In this document: positions 25,420 to 34,240 of the stretch, piece after piece
Numbering within the stretch: position 1 is the stretch's first letter
Layout of the letters: every line of letters begins with the position of its first letter
Assembly (NCBI RefSeq): GCF_002699985.1
Contig: NZ_LKBT01000056.1
Location: 276,259 to 340,258, forward strand
Reading direction: 5' to 3'
DNA: 64,000 bases
Source: Pseudomonas sp. ICMP 561
GTDB taxonomy: Bacteria; Pseudomonadota; Gammaproteobacteria; Pseudomonadales; Pseudomonadaceae
The notes under the pieces: generated by a model
The model's database searches: none
Told to the model about the DNA's origin: nothing
What the model saw: only the letters and a program-made list of their open reading frames with translations
Program-made: the position numbers and the translations under genes

Positions 25420-25746
25420 GACACTACCTCTAGGACATCGGCGGACGATTGCCTGCCTGCTTAGCTTTGAGACAGGCGCGCGAGTCAAGTTCGACCTTGC
25501 CGATTAGTGGTCGTCAGTTGATAGCATGACAGGGCCTGGAAAATTAAAAAGCTGACTGCATGATCAGTTAAAGTATTTATTACTGTTATTTTTTAACAGC
25601 TTACGTGCACGCCATCTTAAAGGCTTTTCCCGTTCAAATACCTTGTTTCTTTCAACCGGCTTTCAATGTGCTGAATAATTTAATAGGGGTAAGGTGTTTT
25701 AACTAATGCTCGTAAACAGTGTGCTACTGCAGTTTTTAAGATGTCC

Positions 25747-25773
25747 TCAAGCTTAATTTTCAATGGCCGATAG
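25747..25773 (+). promoter_or_regulatory. Sigma-28 (FliA) promoter of the chemoreceptor gene
   Basis: TCAAGCTT (25747-25754), 11 bases, then GCCGATAG (25766-25773). This is an almost exact match to the flagellar sigma-28 consensus TCAAGTTT-N11-GCCGATAA. It lies 43 bases upstream of the chemoreceptor start codon. Transcription would thus be coupled to flagellar assembly. The rest of the gap 25420-25746 is A/T-rich with nothing else recognised. Confidence 0.88.
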
Positions 25774-25815
25774 TTTCATATTGAATGCTAATAAATCTGA
25801 AACGGAAGCCTGTTA

Positions 25816-27435
25816 ATGAGAAACCTCAAGGTATCGGTGCGCGCGACACTCAGCTTCATGTTTATCGCTTTTCTGTTGGTTGCGCTGGGCGGGTTGTCCG
25901 TATGGAAAATGGGAGAAATCCGCGCGTCGGCTGAGGATCTGGAGAATGACGCGCTGGCCAGTATCGTGGTCGCTGACCGGATCAACGCAGCCATGCTGCG
26001 CTTGCGCCTTGAGAACCGTCGACTGGTCTCCCAGACCGATCCCGAGGCTATCGCCGCAACTGTCAAGACGATCAACAGCGTGCGTGATGAGTTGAGAAAG
26101 CAGATTCAGACTTACGCCCCTTTTGTTGCGAGCGACAGGGAAGGCCAGTTATTCAAAGCCGTTTCTGAAAACTCTGAAAAAATGTTGACCGCTTTTGATG
26201 GCGTTTCAGCCCTTGCAAGTCGAGGTGCAGCTGCCGAGGCATTGGCTTATATATCCAGTAATGTGACGCCGGTTACGCGACCTCTGGAAGAAGCAGTGGC
26301 CGGGCTTGTCCAGATGAATATTGACGAGGCGGGCAATGCGGGTAAAGCGTCCGAGGCGTCTTATCAAAGTGGCTTGATGTTTGTCATTTTTATTATTGTT
26401 GCCGCTGCGCTGGCGACTATTGTGTTGGCGGTTTTATTTACTAAAAGCATTGTTGTGCCTTTGCGGGACATGTTGCGGGTCAATGACATGATCGCCAAAG
26501 GTGATCTGCGCACCGTTATTACGATCAATGGCAAGGACGAGTTTGCCGACCTTCTTCGCTCCACCCAGCAGATGCAGAACAACCTGCGCGACACCATCAA
26601 GCTGATTGGTGATTCAGCCACTCAACTGGCCTCGGCATCCGAGGAGATGAACGCTGTGACTGAAGAATCCAGCAAAGGGTTGATGCGTCAAAACACCGAA
26701 ATCGACCAGGCGGCGACGGCGGTCAATGAAATGACTGCAGCTGTTGATGAAGTCGCCCGTAATGCCGCTTCGGCGTCTGACGCTGCCAAGGCTTCTGATC
26801 AGGCAACCCGCACTGGCGCTTCGCGCGTCACCAGCACCGTCACAGCCATTGAGCGACTCAGTCAGACCGTGCAGAACACCAGCGGTGATGTGCAGCGTCT
26901 GGCGGTACAGTCCAAGGACATCAGCAAGGTGCTGGACGTGATCCGTACCATTGCCGAGCAGACGAACCTGCTGGCCTTGAACGCAGCCATTGAAGCGGCA
27001 CGAGCCGGGGAGCAGGGCAGAGGGTTTGCCGTTGTCGCCGATGAGGTGAGGGCGCTGGCGCATCGTACTCAGACTTCCACTCAGGAAATCGAGCAAATGA
27101 TCGGTGACATCCTCAAGGGCACCGAACAGGCCACCAAAGCCATGAGCGAGAGCTGTGAGCAGGCGCAAGGCACGTTGGGTGTGGCCCATGAAGCGGGCGC
27201 GGCGTTGACCTTGATTGCCAAGGCCATCAATGAAATCAACGAAATGAACCTGATGATCGCCACCGCTTCCGAGCAGCAAGCCCAAGTGGCTCGTTCGGTG
27301 GACGGCAACCTGATGAGTATTCGTGATCTGTCAATTCAGAGTGCAACAGGAGCCCATCAGACCGCAGCGGCCAGTTCCGAGTTGTCGCGTCTGGCGGCTG
27401 ACATGAACAGGCTGGTGGGACGATTCGCCCTGTAA
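25816..27435 (+). CDS. Methyl-accepting chemotaxis protein
   Basis: This 539-residue chemoreceptor has TM1 (about 9-31), a periplasmic four-helix-bundle type ligand domain (about 32-187), TM2 (about 188-213), HAMP (about 214-266) and a cytoplasmic signalling domain with the conserved hairpin tip (EQTNLLALNAAIEAARAGE region). There is no C-terminal CheR/CheB-binding pentapeptide; the protein ends MNRLVGRFAL. The ligand is not predictable. A sigma-28 promoter lies upstream and an intrinsic terminator downstream, so it is a single-gene unit of the motility regulon. Confidence 0.95.
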   Translation: MRNLKVSVRATLSFMFIAFLLVALGGLSVWKMGEIRASAEDLENDALASIVVADRINAAMLRLRLENRRLVSQTDPEAIAATVKTINSVRDELRKQIQTYAPFVASDREGQLFKAVSENSEKMLTAFDGVSALASRGAAAEALAYISSNVTPVTRPLEEAVAGLVQMNIDEAGNAGKASEASYQSGLMFVIFIIVAAALATIVLAVLFTKSIVVPLRDMLRVNDMIAKGDLRTVITINGKDEFADLLRSTQQMQNNLRDTIKLIGDSATQLASASEEMNAVTEESSKGLMRQNTEIDQAATAVNEMTAAVDEVARNAASASDAAKASDQATRTGASRVTSTVTAIERLSQTVQNTSGDVQRLAVQSKDISKVLDVIRTIAEQTNLLALNAAIEAARAGEQGRGFAVVADEVRALAHRTQTSTQEIEQMIGDILKGTEQATKAMSESCEQAQGTLGVAHEAGAALTLIAKAINEINEMNLMIATASEQQAQVARSVDGNLMSIRDLSIQSATGAHQTAAASSELSRLAADMNRLVGRFAL

Positions 27436-27453
27436 ATTTCAGGCTCGTAAAAT

Positions 27454-27486
27454 TGTAGCGACGTGACAGTCGCTACAGTGTTTTTT
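27454..27486 (+). terminator. Terminator of the chemoreceptor gene
   Basis: TGTAGCGAC-GTGACA-GTCGCTACA is a perfect 9-bp stem, followed after three bases by TTTTTT. It lies 19 bases after the stop codon. Confidence 0.9.
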
Positions 27487-27495
27487 GATCCGTTT

Positions 27496-28242
27496 TCATG
27501 ATCCCTGTCTTTCATAGGCCACACGCAAGCGTTCACGGATGTTGCTCAGATGTCGGCGCATGGCAGCCTTTGCGCCGTCTGAGTCCCGGTTGGCGATAGT
27601 GGCGTAGATGTCGTGATGTTCCTGGCGCAACCGTCCGCTGTAATCCTCGATGGCCGTATTGGCCAGCGCTGCCGAGTCGAGACGGTTACGCGGAATCAGC
27701 GTCAGGCCCAGATGTTCGGTGATATCCGCGAAATAGCGATTGTCGGTGGCCAGAGCAATTTGCTGATGAAAATCAAAATCAGCGGCCGCCGCTTCGGCCC
27801 GGCTGGCAGTCGGGTCTTCTATGATGCTCAGCGCCTGTTGCATGCGCGCCAGTTGATCCTCGGTTCTGCGCAGGGCCGCGAGGCCGGCAGAATCGACTTC
27901 GATACCGATACGTAACTCGATGACCGCCATCACGTCGCCAAGCGTGCGGTCTGCCTGAGGATCGATTTGATCGACTCGCTGCCGAACCACAAATGTTCCG
28001 ATACCGTGCCGCGTTTCTACCAGACCGTGGGATTGCAGGTGCGAAATGGCTTCGCGCACCACCGTGCGACTCACGCGGTGCTCTTGGGTAATGTGTTTTT
28101 CCGGGGGTAGCTTGTCACCGACCTTGAGTTGGCCGTCTTCAATCATGCCGGTCAGGATATTGACCAGCGCCAGTGTCAGATTGCGCGGACGTCTTATGGA
28201 CGAATCGCCCTCTGCCGGTTCGAAAATCGGGGTGGGATTCAT
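27496..28242 (-). CDS. FadR-subfamily GntR transcriptional regulator
   Basis: This 248-residue regulator has an N-terminal winged helix (about 20-90: LPPEKHITQEHRVSRTVVRE, then GIGTFV) and a C-terminal all-helical FCD ligand domain (about 100-240) with metal-binding type residues (DFDFHQQIALAT; HHDIYATI; MRRHLSNIRERL). FCD regulators usually respond to sugar acids or related carboxylates. It is transcribed after the semialdehyde dehydrogenase gene but separated by a terminator, so it has its own promoter and probably controls that gene. Confidence 0.9.
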   Translation of the reverse strand: MNPTPIFEPAEGDSSIRRPRNLTLALVNILTGMIEDGQLKVGDKLPPEKHITQEHRVSRTVVREAISHLQSHGLVETRHGIGTFVVRQRVDQIDPQADRTLGDVMAVIELRIGIEVDSAGLAALRRTEDQLARMQQALSIIEDPTASRAEAAAADFDFHQQIALATDNRYFADITEHLGLTLIPRNRLDSAALANTAIEDYSGRLRQEHHDIYATIANRDSDGAKAAMRRHLSNIRERLRVAYERQGS

Positions 28243-28320
28243 GGTGTTCCACCTGATGAAAAAATGCGCTTTCCAGCAGCGCCCATTGACGCGCTGTCAG
28301 CTCTTCACAGCTTTCACATA

Positions 28321-28356
28321 AAGAAACGGCGCGACTGTCAGGTCGCGCCGTTTCTT
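28321..28356 (-). terminator. Terminator of the semialdehyde dehydrogenase gene
   Basis: AAGAAACGGCGCGAC / GTCGCGCCGTTTCTT is a perfect 15-bp stem with a 6-base loop. It is 26 bases after the dehydrogenase stop on the minus strand, between that gene and the FadR-type regulator. Confidence 0.9.
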
Positions 28357-28381
28357 TTACGGAGCACTGAACAGGTCAGTC

Positions 28382-29965
28382 TCAAGCGATTGGCTGATCG
28401 CTCCACTCGCTGTTTACAAGACGCTTGAGACCCAGCGGGTTGGCGTTCTGCAACGCTTCCGGGAGCAGGCTGTCAGGGTAGTTCTGGTAGCAGACCGGAC
28501 GCAGGAAGCGGTCAATCGCCAGCGTACCCACTGAGGTACCGCGAGCATCGGAAGTCGCCGGGTACGGACCACCGTGAACCATGGCTTCGCAGACCTCAAC
28601 ACCGGTCGGGTAGCCGTTGACCAGAATACGGCCGACTTTCTCTTCCAGTACCGGCACCAGCCATTGGTACTTCTGCAGATCGCTCTGTTCGCCGATCAGG
28701 GTGGCGGTCAGTTGACCGCGAAGGGCTTGCAGCGCGCTTTTCAGTTGCGCGTCGTCAGCGACTTCGATCACCAGAGTCGTTGGGCCGAACACTTCTTCCT
28801 GGAGCAGTGGATCGCCGTTGAGCAGCAGGCTGACGTCAGCTTTGAACAGCTGCGCCTGAGCCTGTTTGCCTTCCTGCGGTTTGCCTGCCAGATGAGTCAC
28901 ACCCGGATGCGACAGCAGATGCTCTACGCCTTTGCTGTAGCTGCGCAGGCCGCCAGCGTTCAGCATGGTTTGTGGAGCCTGGCCGCCCATGTGTTCCTGA
29001 AGCTGCTCAAGGAAGCGGGTGAAGGTTGGCGAGCTGATGCCGATCACTACGCCGGGGTTGGTGCAGAACTGACCTGCGCCCATTACGACGGATGCTGCGA
29101 GATCCTTGGCCACGGTATCGCCGCGAGCAGCCAGCGCTTCAGGCAGCAAGACGACCGGGTTGATGCTCGACATTTCTGCGAACACCGGGATTGGCTCAGG
29201 ACGTTCTGCGGCCATTTTGCACAGTGCGTCGCCACCGCTCAGGGAGCCAGTGAAGCCAACGGCTTTGATGGCCGGATGCTTGACCAGACCTTCGCCAACA
29301 CCGCTGCCGAAGATCATGTTGAACACGCCTTTCGGCATTTTGGTTTTTTCTGCTGCACGGATGATCGCAGAACCGACCAGATCGGCTGTCGCCATGTGAC
29401 CGCTGTGCGCCTTGAATACAACCGGGCAACCGGCGGCCAGTGCTGCAGCGGTGTCGCCGCCAGCGGTAGAGAAGGCCAACGGGAAGTTGCTGGCACCAAA
29501 CACGGCAACCGGGCCTACCCCGATGCGGTATTGGCGCAGGTCGACGCGTGGCAATGGCTTGCGATCCGGCAATGCCAGATCGATGCGCGCACCGAGGAAA
29601 TCACCGCGACGCAGGACTTTGGCGAACAGACGCATCTGGCCGCTGGTACGACCGCGCTCACCTTGAATACGGGCGGCTGGCAGAGCGGTTTCCTGACAAA
29701 CGATAGCGACGAAATCATCACCGAGCTGATCCAGCTCGTCGGCGATGGCATCAAGGAATTCTGCACGGCGACCCGGGCTCAGCTGGCGATATTCAAGAAA
29801 GGCGTCTTTGGCTGCCAATGCGGCGGCGTCGATTTCCGCATCAGTAGCCTGATAGAAGCTGTAGGGCAGTGCTTCACCGGTAGTAGCATCGAGACTTTTG
29901 TGTTGCGGCTCGCCAAGGGCGCTGCGTGCGCCTGCGATGAAGTTGTGGCCGAGAACATTAGGCAT
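28382..29965 (-). CDS. 2,5-dioxovalerate (alpha-ketoglutaric semialdehyde) dehydrogenase
   Basis: This 527-residue aldehyde dehydrogenase belongs to the subfamily that oxidises 2,5-dioxopentanoate to 2-oxoglutarate, the last step of oxidative glucarate/galactarate, pentose or hydroxyproline breakdown. The catalytic residues are E264 (FAEMSSINP) and C301 (GQFCTNPG). The N-terminus (GHNFIAGARS...DATTGEALPY) and the length are typical of this subfamily. Upstream catabolic genes (dehydratase, transporter) are absent here, so it is an orphan part of such a pathway. The FadR-type regulator downstream is its probable controller. Confidence 0.88.
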   Translation of the reverse strand: MPNVLGHNFIAGARSALGEPQHKSLDATTGEALPYSFYQATDAEIDAAALAAKDAFLEYRQLSPGRRAEFLDAIADELDQLGDDFVAIVCQETALPAARIQGERGRTSGQMRLFAKVLRRGDFLGARIDLALPDRKPLPRVDLRQYRIGVGPVAVFGASNFPLAFSTAGGDTAAALAAGCPVVFKAHSGHMATADLVGSAIIRAAEKTKMPKGVFNMIFGSGVGEGLVKHPAIKAVGFTGSLSGGDALCKMAAERPEPIPVFAEMSSINPVVLLPEALAARGDTVAKDLAASVVMGAGQFCTNPGVVIGISSPTFTRFLEQLQEHMGGQAPQTMLNAGGLRSYSKGVEHLLSHPGVTHLAGKPQEGKQAQAQLFKADVSLLLNGDPLLQEEVFGPTTLVIEVADDAQLKSALQALRGQLTATLIGEQSDLQKYQWLVPVLEEKVGRILVNGYPTGVEVCEAMVHGGPYPATSDARGTSVGTLAIDRFLRPVCYQNYPDSLLPEALQNANPLGLKRLVNSEWSDQPIA

Positions 29966-30140
29966 CTTTGTCTCCTGTTTTTATTTGCGGGTTTAATCAG
30001 GCTGCTGCCTGTCTTAGAGATCTGCCAACCGTTCGATGACGGTAATGTGAGCTTACCAGCAACTGCACGGCTCAACATGTTGACAGTCATCGTACAACTA
30101 TGGGTATGACTGCGCAACCGTGGAGATTCCATCCTGGCCT

Positions 30141-30402
30141 GCAATCTTCCCCGCTGGCCATTAACCCGCAGGACCGGCTTTAGCCGGAAGATTGCATAGA
30201 TCCTGTGGGAGCGAGGCTTGCCCGCGATAGGGCCACCACGCTTCAGCAGGTTCAACGCGTTATCGTTCATCGCAGTTCAGCCCGGCTCCCACGTGAGATT
30301 GCGCTCTTGCGTAGGACCGGCTTCAGCCGGGAGGGCGTCGGGACATCCACCAAACATTGTTCGCCTGAAATACCGTCCTCCCGGCTAAAGCCGCTGCTAC
30401 AA
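30141..30402. repeat. Cluster of three REP doublets
   Basis: In the 499-base gap between the dehydrogenase and LysR genes: a degenerate pair 30141-30194 (GCAATCTTCC / GGAAGATTGC enclosing GGACCGGCTTTAGCCGG), a pair 30204-30292 (TGTGGGAGCGAGGCTTGCCC / CAGCCCGGCTCCCACG), and a pair 30309-30402 (GCGTAGGACCGGCTTCAGCCGG / CCGGCTAAAGCCGCTGCTAC). Two REP families alternate, as at 22768-23067. Nothing else was recognised between 29966 and 30464. Confidence 0.85.
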
Positions 30403-30464
30403 GATCAAGCTTGCAGGTGGACATAGAATTTCCCACAGGGCGGCGTTTCAAGTCAGGATTTCGG

Positions 30465-31370
30465 TTACCGCGCACCTGGCTCATTCAGGTTTAGCCCCTG
30501 CAGCGCATCAACAACCTCACGCAGCGCGCGATTGACCGGCTTATCCTGGCGCAGCACCAGGCTCAGGTCGCGGCTCAAAGGTGGCGTCAGGCTGCGGATT
30601 TGCAGGTTACGCTGATGGTGAGCAGTGGCCACCGCAATGCGTGGGACGATGCTGTAACCCAGCCCGGCAGAGACCATTTCCTTGATGGCTTCGATGCTCC
30701 CCAGTTCCATTACCGGACTGGGTCGAACACCCGATTGCTGGAACCATTGATTGATCAGCAGGCGCGTGCTGCTGCCTGCTTCGAATACCACCAGTGGCAA
30801 ACTGCTCAGGGCGTCGGCATTGATCGACGGCTTCAGGCCGGTCTGGTCAGGGGCAAAAATTGCCACCATTTCGTCCTCCAGTAAGGTCGTGAAGTGCAGA
30901 CTACGACCCGCTGCAGGCAAGGTGACCAAGGCCAGATCAATTCGATTTTCTTCTACAGCCTTCAGGATGGCCTCGGTATTGCCGGTGCAAACCCGTACAT
31001 CCAGTTTCGGGAACGCCGTGCGCAAGGTTTTCAGGACTGGCGGCAGCAGATGAATGCAAGCGGTGGCGCCGGTGCCAATCACGACTTGTCCGGCAACGCC
31101 TTGAGCATGGCTGGCGAGATCCTGAAGCGCGTCATCAATCACCGAATCAATACGACCGATATGGCTCAGCAAGGTCAGGCCGGCAGCCGTCGGTTTCAGA
31201 CGTTTGCCGACTCGCTCGATCAGGCGCAGGTTGAGGCGTTGTTCCAGCAGGCGAATATGCAAGCTGACGGCTGGTTGGGTGAGGTTCAGCGTAGTGGCCG
31301 CGGCTGAAAAGCTGCCCTGATGAATGACCTCGGAAAAACTGTTCAAGTGATTCAGATTCAACGCTTGCAT
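30465..31370 (-). CDS. LysR family transcriptional regulator
   Basis: This 301-residue regulator has an N-terminal winged helix (residues 1-60: SFSAAATTLNLTQPAVSLHI, LEQRLN) and a two-lobed co-inducer domain (about 90-295). The domain resembles the CysB/Cbl and CbbR-like group in general length and the motif GTGATACIHLLPP. It is divergent from the acetyltransferase gene at 31471 with 100 bases between, the classic arrangement of a LysR regulator and its target. A 12-bp palindrome lies between them. The effector is unknown. Confidence 0.9.
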   Translation of the reverse strand: MQALNLNHLNSFSEVIHQGSFSAAATTLNLTQPAVSLHIRLLEQRLNLRLIERVGKRLKPTAAGLTLLSHIGRIDSVIDDALQDLASHAQGVAGQVVIGTGATACIHLLPPVLKTLRTAFPKLDVRVCTGNTEAILKAVEENRIDLALVTLPAAGRSLHFTTLLEDEMVAIFAPDQTGLKPSINADALSSLPLVVFEAGSSTRLLINQWFQQSGVRPSPVMELGSIEAIKEMVSAGLGYSIVPRIAVATAHHQRNLQIRSLTPPLSRDLSLVLRQDKPVNRALREVVDALQGLNLNEPGAR

Positions 31371-31394
31371 GGCAAAGTTTTACTTATGCTGAGG

Positions 31395-31406
31395 ATGATT
31401 AATCAT
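31395..31406. promoter_or_regulatory. Palindrome between divergent lysR and acetyltransferase genes
   Basis: ATGATTAATCAT is a perfect 12-bp palindrome, 25 bases from the LysR start and 65 from the acetyltransferase start. A/T-rich palindromes of this kind at this place are typical LysR regulator sites (T-N11-A type). Function is inferred from position only. Confidence 0.45.
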
Positions 31407-31470
31407 AGCTTTATTAAGATCTACAGGGTCGGCATGATTGCCGCACTTGCAATCGTTACCGAGAACGAAG

Positions 31471-32007
31471 ATGAACCACGACCTAATCCTGCGCACCACT
31501 CGCGAGGATGACATGCCCGCTGTACAGGCTATCTATGCGCACCATGTGCTGACCGGCATTGCCAGTTTCGAACTGCAGCCGCCGTCAGTGCAGGAGATGC
31601 TGCGCCGCCGTGCCGAAGTGCTGTCGCGCAAGTTGCCGTACCTGGTTGCCGAGCTGGAGGGAGCGGTGGTCGGTTACGGTTACGCCACGTTGTATCGACC
31701 CAGGCCCGGCTACCGTTTTACGGCGGAAGACTCTGTGTATATGGCTGAAGGCATGGGTGGCAAAGGCATCGGCCAGGCACTGTTGGCTGCAGTCATCGAG
31801 CACTGCGTGCAGGGCGGCTGGCGGCAAATGGTGGCGGTAATCGGCAACAGTGAAAACCATGGTTCGCTGCGGCTTCATGAAAAGCTGGGGTTTCGTCGGA
31901 TCGGGGTTTTTGAGTCGGTGGGCTTCAAGCACGGGCGCTGGGTTGACACAGTGTTGATGCAGCGAGCACTGGGCGATGGCAGCGGCAGCCTGCCGGATGA
32001 TCAGTAA
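31471..32007 (+). CDS. GNAT N-acetyltransferase, phosphinothricin-acetyltransferase-like
   Basis: This 178-residue GNAT enzyme has the Pat/YncA/MnaT-type pattern: IYAHHVLTGIASFELQPPS at the N-terminus, the acetyl-CoA loop GMGGKGIGQALL (about 97-108), and VIGNSENHGSLRLHEKLGF. Relatives acetylate phosphinothricin, methionine sulfoximine or other amino acids. I chose ATG 31471 (MNHDLILRTT), which has GAACGAAG upstream; longer frames from 31438 lack support. The divergent LysR gene is the probable regulator. Confidence 0.85.
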   Translation: MNHDLILRTTREDDMPAVQAIYAHHVLTGIASFELQPPSVQEMLRRRAEVLSRKLPYLVAELEGAVVGYGYATLYRPRPGYRFTAEDSVYMAEGMGGKGIGQALLAAVIEHCVQGGWRQMVAVIGNSENHGSLRLHEKLGFRRIGVFESVGFKHGRWVDTVLMQRALGDGSGSLPDDQ

Positions 32008-32178
32008 AGTAGGAACTTATCGATAGACTATTTGCATATTAGTTTAGAATTTAAATGCATTTTCGGAATAAATAAGCCGGTGATATGGTTTTAACCAGTC
32101 ACTGGAAACCTTGAGAAAAGTTATAAGAAAGGGATTTCGGCTGACGGCCTGATTTATCACTTCTCAAGGAATACCTGC

Positions 32179-33255
32179 ATGGCAGCTTTTGATCATCTCA
32201 CCCGTCGTCGTTTGCTCGGTTTGACCGGCGTTGCCCTGGCCAGTCCTCTACTGGCGTCTGTTCCCGGTTTTGCCTGGGCTGCCGATGAGCATGCCGGGCA
32301 CAATGCTGGCGGCGGTGATGCGGAGCCAGCAGGCACCGGGGAATTCATCAAACTTGCCGAAACACGCAAACTCAAGCTGGCGGTGAATCTCAACGCGGTC
32401 TGCCTGGCGCCGGTGGTGATTGCCCATGGGCAGGGCTTTTTCACCAAACATAATCTGGACGTGGAACTGGTCAACTTCGGCAACTCTACAGAAGTGCTGC
32501 TTGAAGCCATCGCCACTGGCAAGGCGGATGCGGGGGTTGGCATGGCGCTGCGCTGGCTCAAGGCGCTGGAGCAGGGTTTCGACGTCAAGCTCACAGCCGG
32601 CACCCACGGTGGTTGCCTGCGTCTGCTCAGTGCCGTCAACAGCCCGGTGCAGAAGCTCGAAGACCTGAAGGGCAAGGCCATTGGCGTCACCGACATGGCC
32701 AGCCCGGACCGTAACTTCTTCTCCATCCTGCTCAAGAAACACGGCGTTGATCCTGTGCGTGACGTCGAATGGCGGCTGTACCCGGCGGATCTGCTCGGCA
32801 CTGCGCTGGAGCGCGGTGAAGTGCAGGCAGTCAGTGGCAGTGACCCGTTCATGTACCGCCTGATTCAGGGCGGCAAGGCCCGCGAACTGTCAAACAACCT
32901 GGTCGAGGAATACGCCAATCTCAGCTGCTGCGTTGTCGGTGTGACCGGCAAATTGGTGCGCGATGAGAAACGCGTCGCGGCGGCTTTGACTCAGGCCATT
33001 CTCGAAGCCCATGACTATTCCGTGAAAAATCCGGAAGTCGTCGCCAAGGGCTTCCAGGCTCACGCTCTGAACACGTCGGTTGAAGAAGTGAAAGCCATTC
33101 TTCACGACCACACCCATGGCCACCATGCGGTTGGCGCAGCCTTGACCAAGGAAATCGTCACCTACGTAACCGATTTGCAGACGGTTGAAGTGATTCGCAA
33201 AAGCACCGACGCCGTGGCGTTCTCTAAGGAGATTACCGCCGATGTCTTCAATTGA
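32179..33255 (+). CDS. ABC transporter substrate-binding protein, Tat-exported, His-rich
   Basis: This 358-residue periplasmic binding protein is of the nitrate/sulfonate/thiamine-precursor (NMT1/SsuA-like) group. A twin-arginine signal (TRRRLLGLTG, residues 8-17) with cleavage near AWA|ADE at 34 points to Tat export, so it may fold in the cytoplasm, perhaps with a cofactor. Two histidine-rich segments are unusual for this group: DEHAGHN just after the cleavage site, and HDHTHGHH at 309-316. There is also a CC pair at 250-251. The permease gene overlaps its 3' end, and the ATPase gene follows. The substrate is unknown. Confidence 0.87.
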   Translation: MAAFDHLTRRRLLGLTGVALASPLLASVPGFAWAADEHAGHNAGGGDAEPAGTGEFIKLAETRKLKLAVNLNAVCLAPVVIAHGQGFFTKHNLDVELVNFGNSTEVLLEAIATGKADAGVGMALRWLKALEQGFDVKLTAGTHGGCLRLLSAVNSPVQKLEDLKGKAIGVTDMASPDRNFFSILLKKHGVDPVRDVEWRLYPADLLGTALERGEVQAVSGSDPFMYRLIQGGKARELSNNLVEEYANLSCCVVGVTGKLVRDEKRVAAALTQAILEAHDYSVKNPEVVAKGFQAHALNTSVEEVKAILHDHTHGHHAVGAALTKEIVTYVTDLQTVEVIRKSTDAVAFSKEITADVFN

Positions 33256-34240
33256 AGCCGCGCCGCAGCTCGCGGCGCTTGAGCGAGCACCTGCCAGATT
33301 CTGGCGACAGGGGGCGGTGGCCGTTGTCGCCTGGATTGGCGTCGGGCTGCTGATCGCTTATTTCCCTGACGCCACCCGCAACTGGCCCATGACTCAGGGG
33401 CTGGCCAATCTGTGCCTGGCGGTCGCCGCGTTGATCGGCCTGGTGGGTATTTTGGGTCGCTGGTTTCCCGCTTTGCAGCGCCGGGCCTATCCCGCAGGTG
33501 CCTGGCTGATTGCCTTGCCAGTGTTGTTGGGAATCTGGGAGTTGCTCACCGCCAAACTGGCCTTGTTGCCGGTGCCGTTCTTTGCGCCGCCGCAGGCGCT
33601 ACTGGATGTGTATGTCGAAGACTGGCCGCGGCTGGCCGACAGCTTGCTCAATTCAGCGTTGCTGTTGGGCACGGGCGTGGCACTGGGAGCAGTGACAGGG
33701 TTTATTGCAGGTGTCGCGATTGGCTGGTCAACCAGTATCGGCTACTGGCTGCACCCGGTATTGCGCATCCTGGGCCCGGTGCCGTCCACGGCATTACTGC
33801 CGCTGTGCTTCTTCCTGTTCCCCAGCAGCTGGAGTGCCAGCGTGTTTCTCATCGCACTGGCCACCTGGTTCCCGGTCACGGTGCTGACCTGGTCGGGGGT
33901 TGCGAGTGTCGATAAGGCCTATTACGACGTCGCCCGGACGCTGGGCGCCAAACCGGGCTTTCTGATTTTCAACGTGGCCATTCCGGCTGCACTGCCTCAC
34001 GTGTTCGTCGGCCTGTTCATGGGCCTTGGCGCGTCGTTCTCCACGTTGGTCGTTGCGGAAATGATGGGCGTGAAGTCAGGCATTGGCTGGTACTTGCAAT
34101 GGGCGCAAGGCTGGGCCGCCTACGCCAATATGTATGCGGCGTTGCTGATCATGGCGCTGGCCTGTTCCGGATTGATTTCGGGGCTCTTTCTCATACGTGA
34201 TCGCCTGCTGGCCTGGCAACAAGGAGCCATGAAATGGTAG
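33242..34240 (+). CDS. ABC transporter permease (SsuC/NrtB-like) with extra N-terminal helices
   Basis: This 332-residue inner-membrane permease has the BPD_transp_1 domain in the C-terminal 250 residues, with the EAA-like loop YYDVARTLGAKPGFLIFNVA. It is about 70-80 residues longer than typical SsuC/TauC proteins, because two additional hydrophobic segments (about 25-45 and 55-80) precede the core. It overlaps the binding-protein gene by 14 bases and the ATPase gene by 7, so the three are one operon. Confidence 0.9.
   Translation: MSSIEAAPQLAALERAPARFWRQGAVAVVAWIGVGLLIAYFPDATRNWPMTQGLANLCLAVAALIGLVGILGRWFPALQRRAYPAGAWLIALPVLLGIWELLTAKLALLPVPFFAPPQALLDVYVEDWPRLADSLLNSALLLGTGVALGAVTGFIAGVAIGWSTSIGYWLHPVLRILGPVPSTALLPLCFFLFPSSWSASVFLIALATWFPVTVLTWSGVASVDKAYYDVARTLGAKPGFLIFNVAIPAALPHVFVGLFMGLGASFSTLVVAEMMGVKSGIGWYLQWAQGWAAYANMYAALLIMALACSGLISGLFLIRDRLLAWQQGAMKW

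Noticed and set aside
28574..30109. A 511-codon frame opposite the semialdehyde dehydrogenase
   Set aside because: It is a shadow of a well conserved aldehyde dehydrogenase with active-site Glu and Cys.
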